Shown here: positions 63,216 to 64,000 of the stretch, one piece after another
How positions within the stretch are numbered: position 1 is the stretch's first letter
How the letters are laid out: the number at the start of each line of letters is the position of its first letter
NCBI RefSeq assembly: GCF_016863475.1
Contig: NZ_BOOY01000014.1
Span: 113,603 to 177,602, forward strand
Length of the DNA stretch: 64,000 bases
Reading direction: 5' to 3'
DNA from: Spirilliplanes yamanashiensis
GTDB lineage: Bacteria > Actinomycetota > Actinomycetes > Mycobacteriales > Micromonosporaceae
Made by a program: the position numbers and the translations under genes
The notes under the pieces: generated by a model
What the model was told of the DNA's origin: nothing
Seen by the model: only the letters and a program-made list of their open reading frames with translations
The model's database searches: none

Positions 63216-63893
63216 CTAGTCACCGGGAGGCTCGCTGGGAGCCGGAGCGGGGGACCGGGAGCAGTAGTGCAAGGCCAGCCGCTGGAACGCGTCGTACTCG
63301 GGGAACTCCTGATACTGGCAGGTGACGGCGCCGACTGTCATCGAGGACCACCCCACGAACGTCCCGCGCACCTCCGGCCGGCAGCGCACCACGAAGTCCG
63401 CGGAGACCCGCTCCACCCCGTCGTAGATGAGTTCTTCGACGACCTCGCCAGGAGTGCCTCCGATGACGGAGCTGAAGGTGTCCGACGACGGCGACGGGGA
63501 TGACGTATGCACCACGTCGCCCGAGTCGGCCTTGAGGGACTCGGCCAGCTCCGCTGGCCACGACGCGGGCGCAGCAACACCCACGACGGCCGGCACGAAC
63601 GGCTGGTCGAGCACCACCGGCGGGGAGGGCTCCGTGCCGGTCGGCTCGGCCATGCCGGGCTCCATGACGTTCCAGTACCTGGTGACATGGGTCAACACCT
63701 GGTCGGTTCGCCGGTTCGACCAGTCGACGCCGTCACGGGCTGGGCTGCATCCGGCCGGCACCGGCACCGCTGAGACCCCCGACGGCGTCGCAGTCGGCCC
63801 GGCCGAGGGCCGCGCACATCCCCCGGACAGCAGGACGGCCAACACCGCCGCAGCACGACACATCCACGTTCCCGGTACCGCCATGCCTGCCAT
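63216..63893 (-). CDS. Putative lipoprotein
   Basis: A 225-residue exported protein. The N terminus has a signal sequence with lipobox LLSGGC (MCRAAAVLAVLLSGGC), then a Pro/Thr linker and a domain with several cysteines (CSPARDGVDW, VVRCRPEVRG, AVTCQYQEF, HYCSRS). The start could be any of three close codons; an ATG at 63881 fits the signal peptide well. Function is unknown. Confidence 0.72.
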   Translation of the reverse strand: MAGMAVPGTWMCRAAAVLAVLLSGGCARPSAGPTATPSGVSAVPVPAGCSPARDGVDWSNRRTDQVLTHVTRYWNVMEPGMAEPTGTEPSPPVVLDQPFVPAVVGVAAPASWPAELAESLKADSGDVVHTSSPSPSSDTFSSVIGGTPGEVVEELIYDGVERVSADFVVRCRPEVRGTFVGWSSMTVGAVTCQYQEFPEYDAFQRLALHYCSRSPAPAPSEPPGD

Positions 63894-63938
63894 CGTGGGC
63901 GACGAAGCGGCTCCAGGCCGGTCGAACGGACAGCAAAA

Positions 63939-63967
63939 CGCCCACCGTGCGTTTCCGCAGGTGGGCG
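63939..63967 (-). terminator. Rho-independent terminator for a minus-strand gene to the right
   Basis: CGCCCACC at 63939-63946 pairs with GGTGGGCG at 63960-63967 (loop of 13). On the minus strand the stem is followed by TTTTGC. It would end a transcript coming from beyond the right edge. Confidence 0.65.
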
Positions 63968-63971
63968 GTGC

Positions 63972-64000
63972 TCAAAGCCCGGCGAAGGGTTTGGTGGCCA
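63972..64000 (-). CDS. Possible 3' end of a gene beyond the window
   Basis: On the minus strand one frame runs in from the edge and ends TKPFAGL-stop (stop codon at 63972-63974), 5 bases before the hairpin terminator. Only nine codons are visible, so the call rests on the terminator position. Confidence 0.3.

Overview
This 64 kb window is very GC-rich DNA from an actinobacterium. The gene set (bldC, DUF3073, DUF3151, mycothiol-type arsenate reductase, F420/PPOX oxidoreductase, valine dehydrogenase) and the order purF-purM-DUF3073-vdh-bldC fit Actinobacteria. The many proline-rich membrane proteins and the style of the genes suggest Micromonosporaceae (Actinoplanes or Micromonospora relatives); the family assignment is inference from memory. 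No rRNA, tRNA, insertion sequence, CRISPR array or intact prophage was seen.

Layout. 0-8.4 kb: the end of clpB, two tandem four-helix membrane proteins with proline-rich tails, a short-chain dehydrogenase, pyrE, an ArsR regulator, a class II aldolase, a YCII/ECF-sigma pair and a DedA protein. 8.4-17 kb: an RNA-repair operon (small acidic protein, Hen1, Pnkp), fbaA, two tiny membrane proteins, a separate RNA ligase and a LOG-like protein. 17.3-21.1 kb: DUF3151 and a very large proline-rich ParA/EspI-like ATPase. 21.1-38.5 kb: the purine block purA, purD, purB, purS-Q-L, purF, purM, broken up by an AbiEi-like gene behind three DnaA boxes, an SCP2 gene, a secreted trypsin-like protease and a large surface protein. 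purC is not in the block. 38.6-40.1 kb: a two-gene RiPP locus, made of a radical SAM/SPASM maturase and a 77-residue precursor ending in several aromatic-X-Asn motifs, inserted between purM and DUF3073. 40.2-44.9 kb: DUF3073, valine dehydrogenase, bldC, a PPOX oxidoreductase, and a methyltransferase coupled to the RNA 2'-phosphotransferase KptA. 45-49.8 kb: a PrsW-like membrane protease and two proteins made of perfect 13-residue calcium-loop repeats. 49.8-54 kb: secreted CBM2-GH18 chitinase, divergent Ser/Thr kinase with an extracellular ricin-type lectin, and an SGNH hydrolase. 55.4-57.9 kb: an arsenic operon (ArsR-ArsC fusion, aquaporin, two ArsC-type proteins) behind a palindrome on the start codon. 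58-64 kb: a SigE-type sigma factor with its partner, a chimeric kinase-lobe/OmpA gene, and secreted or lipoprotein genes of unknown role.

The best candidate for an undescribed system is the radical SAM/precursor pair at 38.65-40.08 kb. It resembles multiple-cyclophane (triceptide, AmcA/AmcB-like) RiPPs. Its precursor carries a rare TTA leucine codon and the locus lies 2.8 kb from bldC. Secondary points of interest are the 13-residue calcium solenoids, the RNA-repair genes (Hen1-Pnkp, RNA ligase, KptA) within 36 kb, and a recurring leaderless start arrangement in which a TANNNT hexamer lies 6-8 bases before the start codon.
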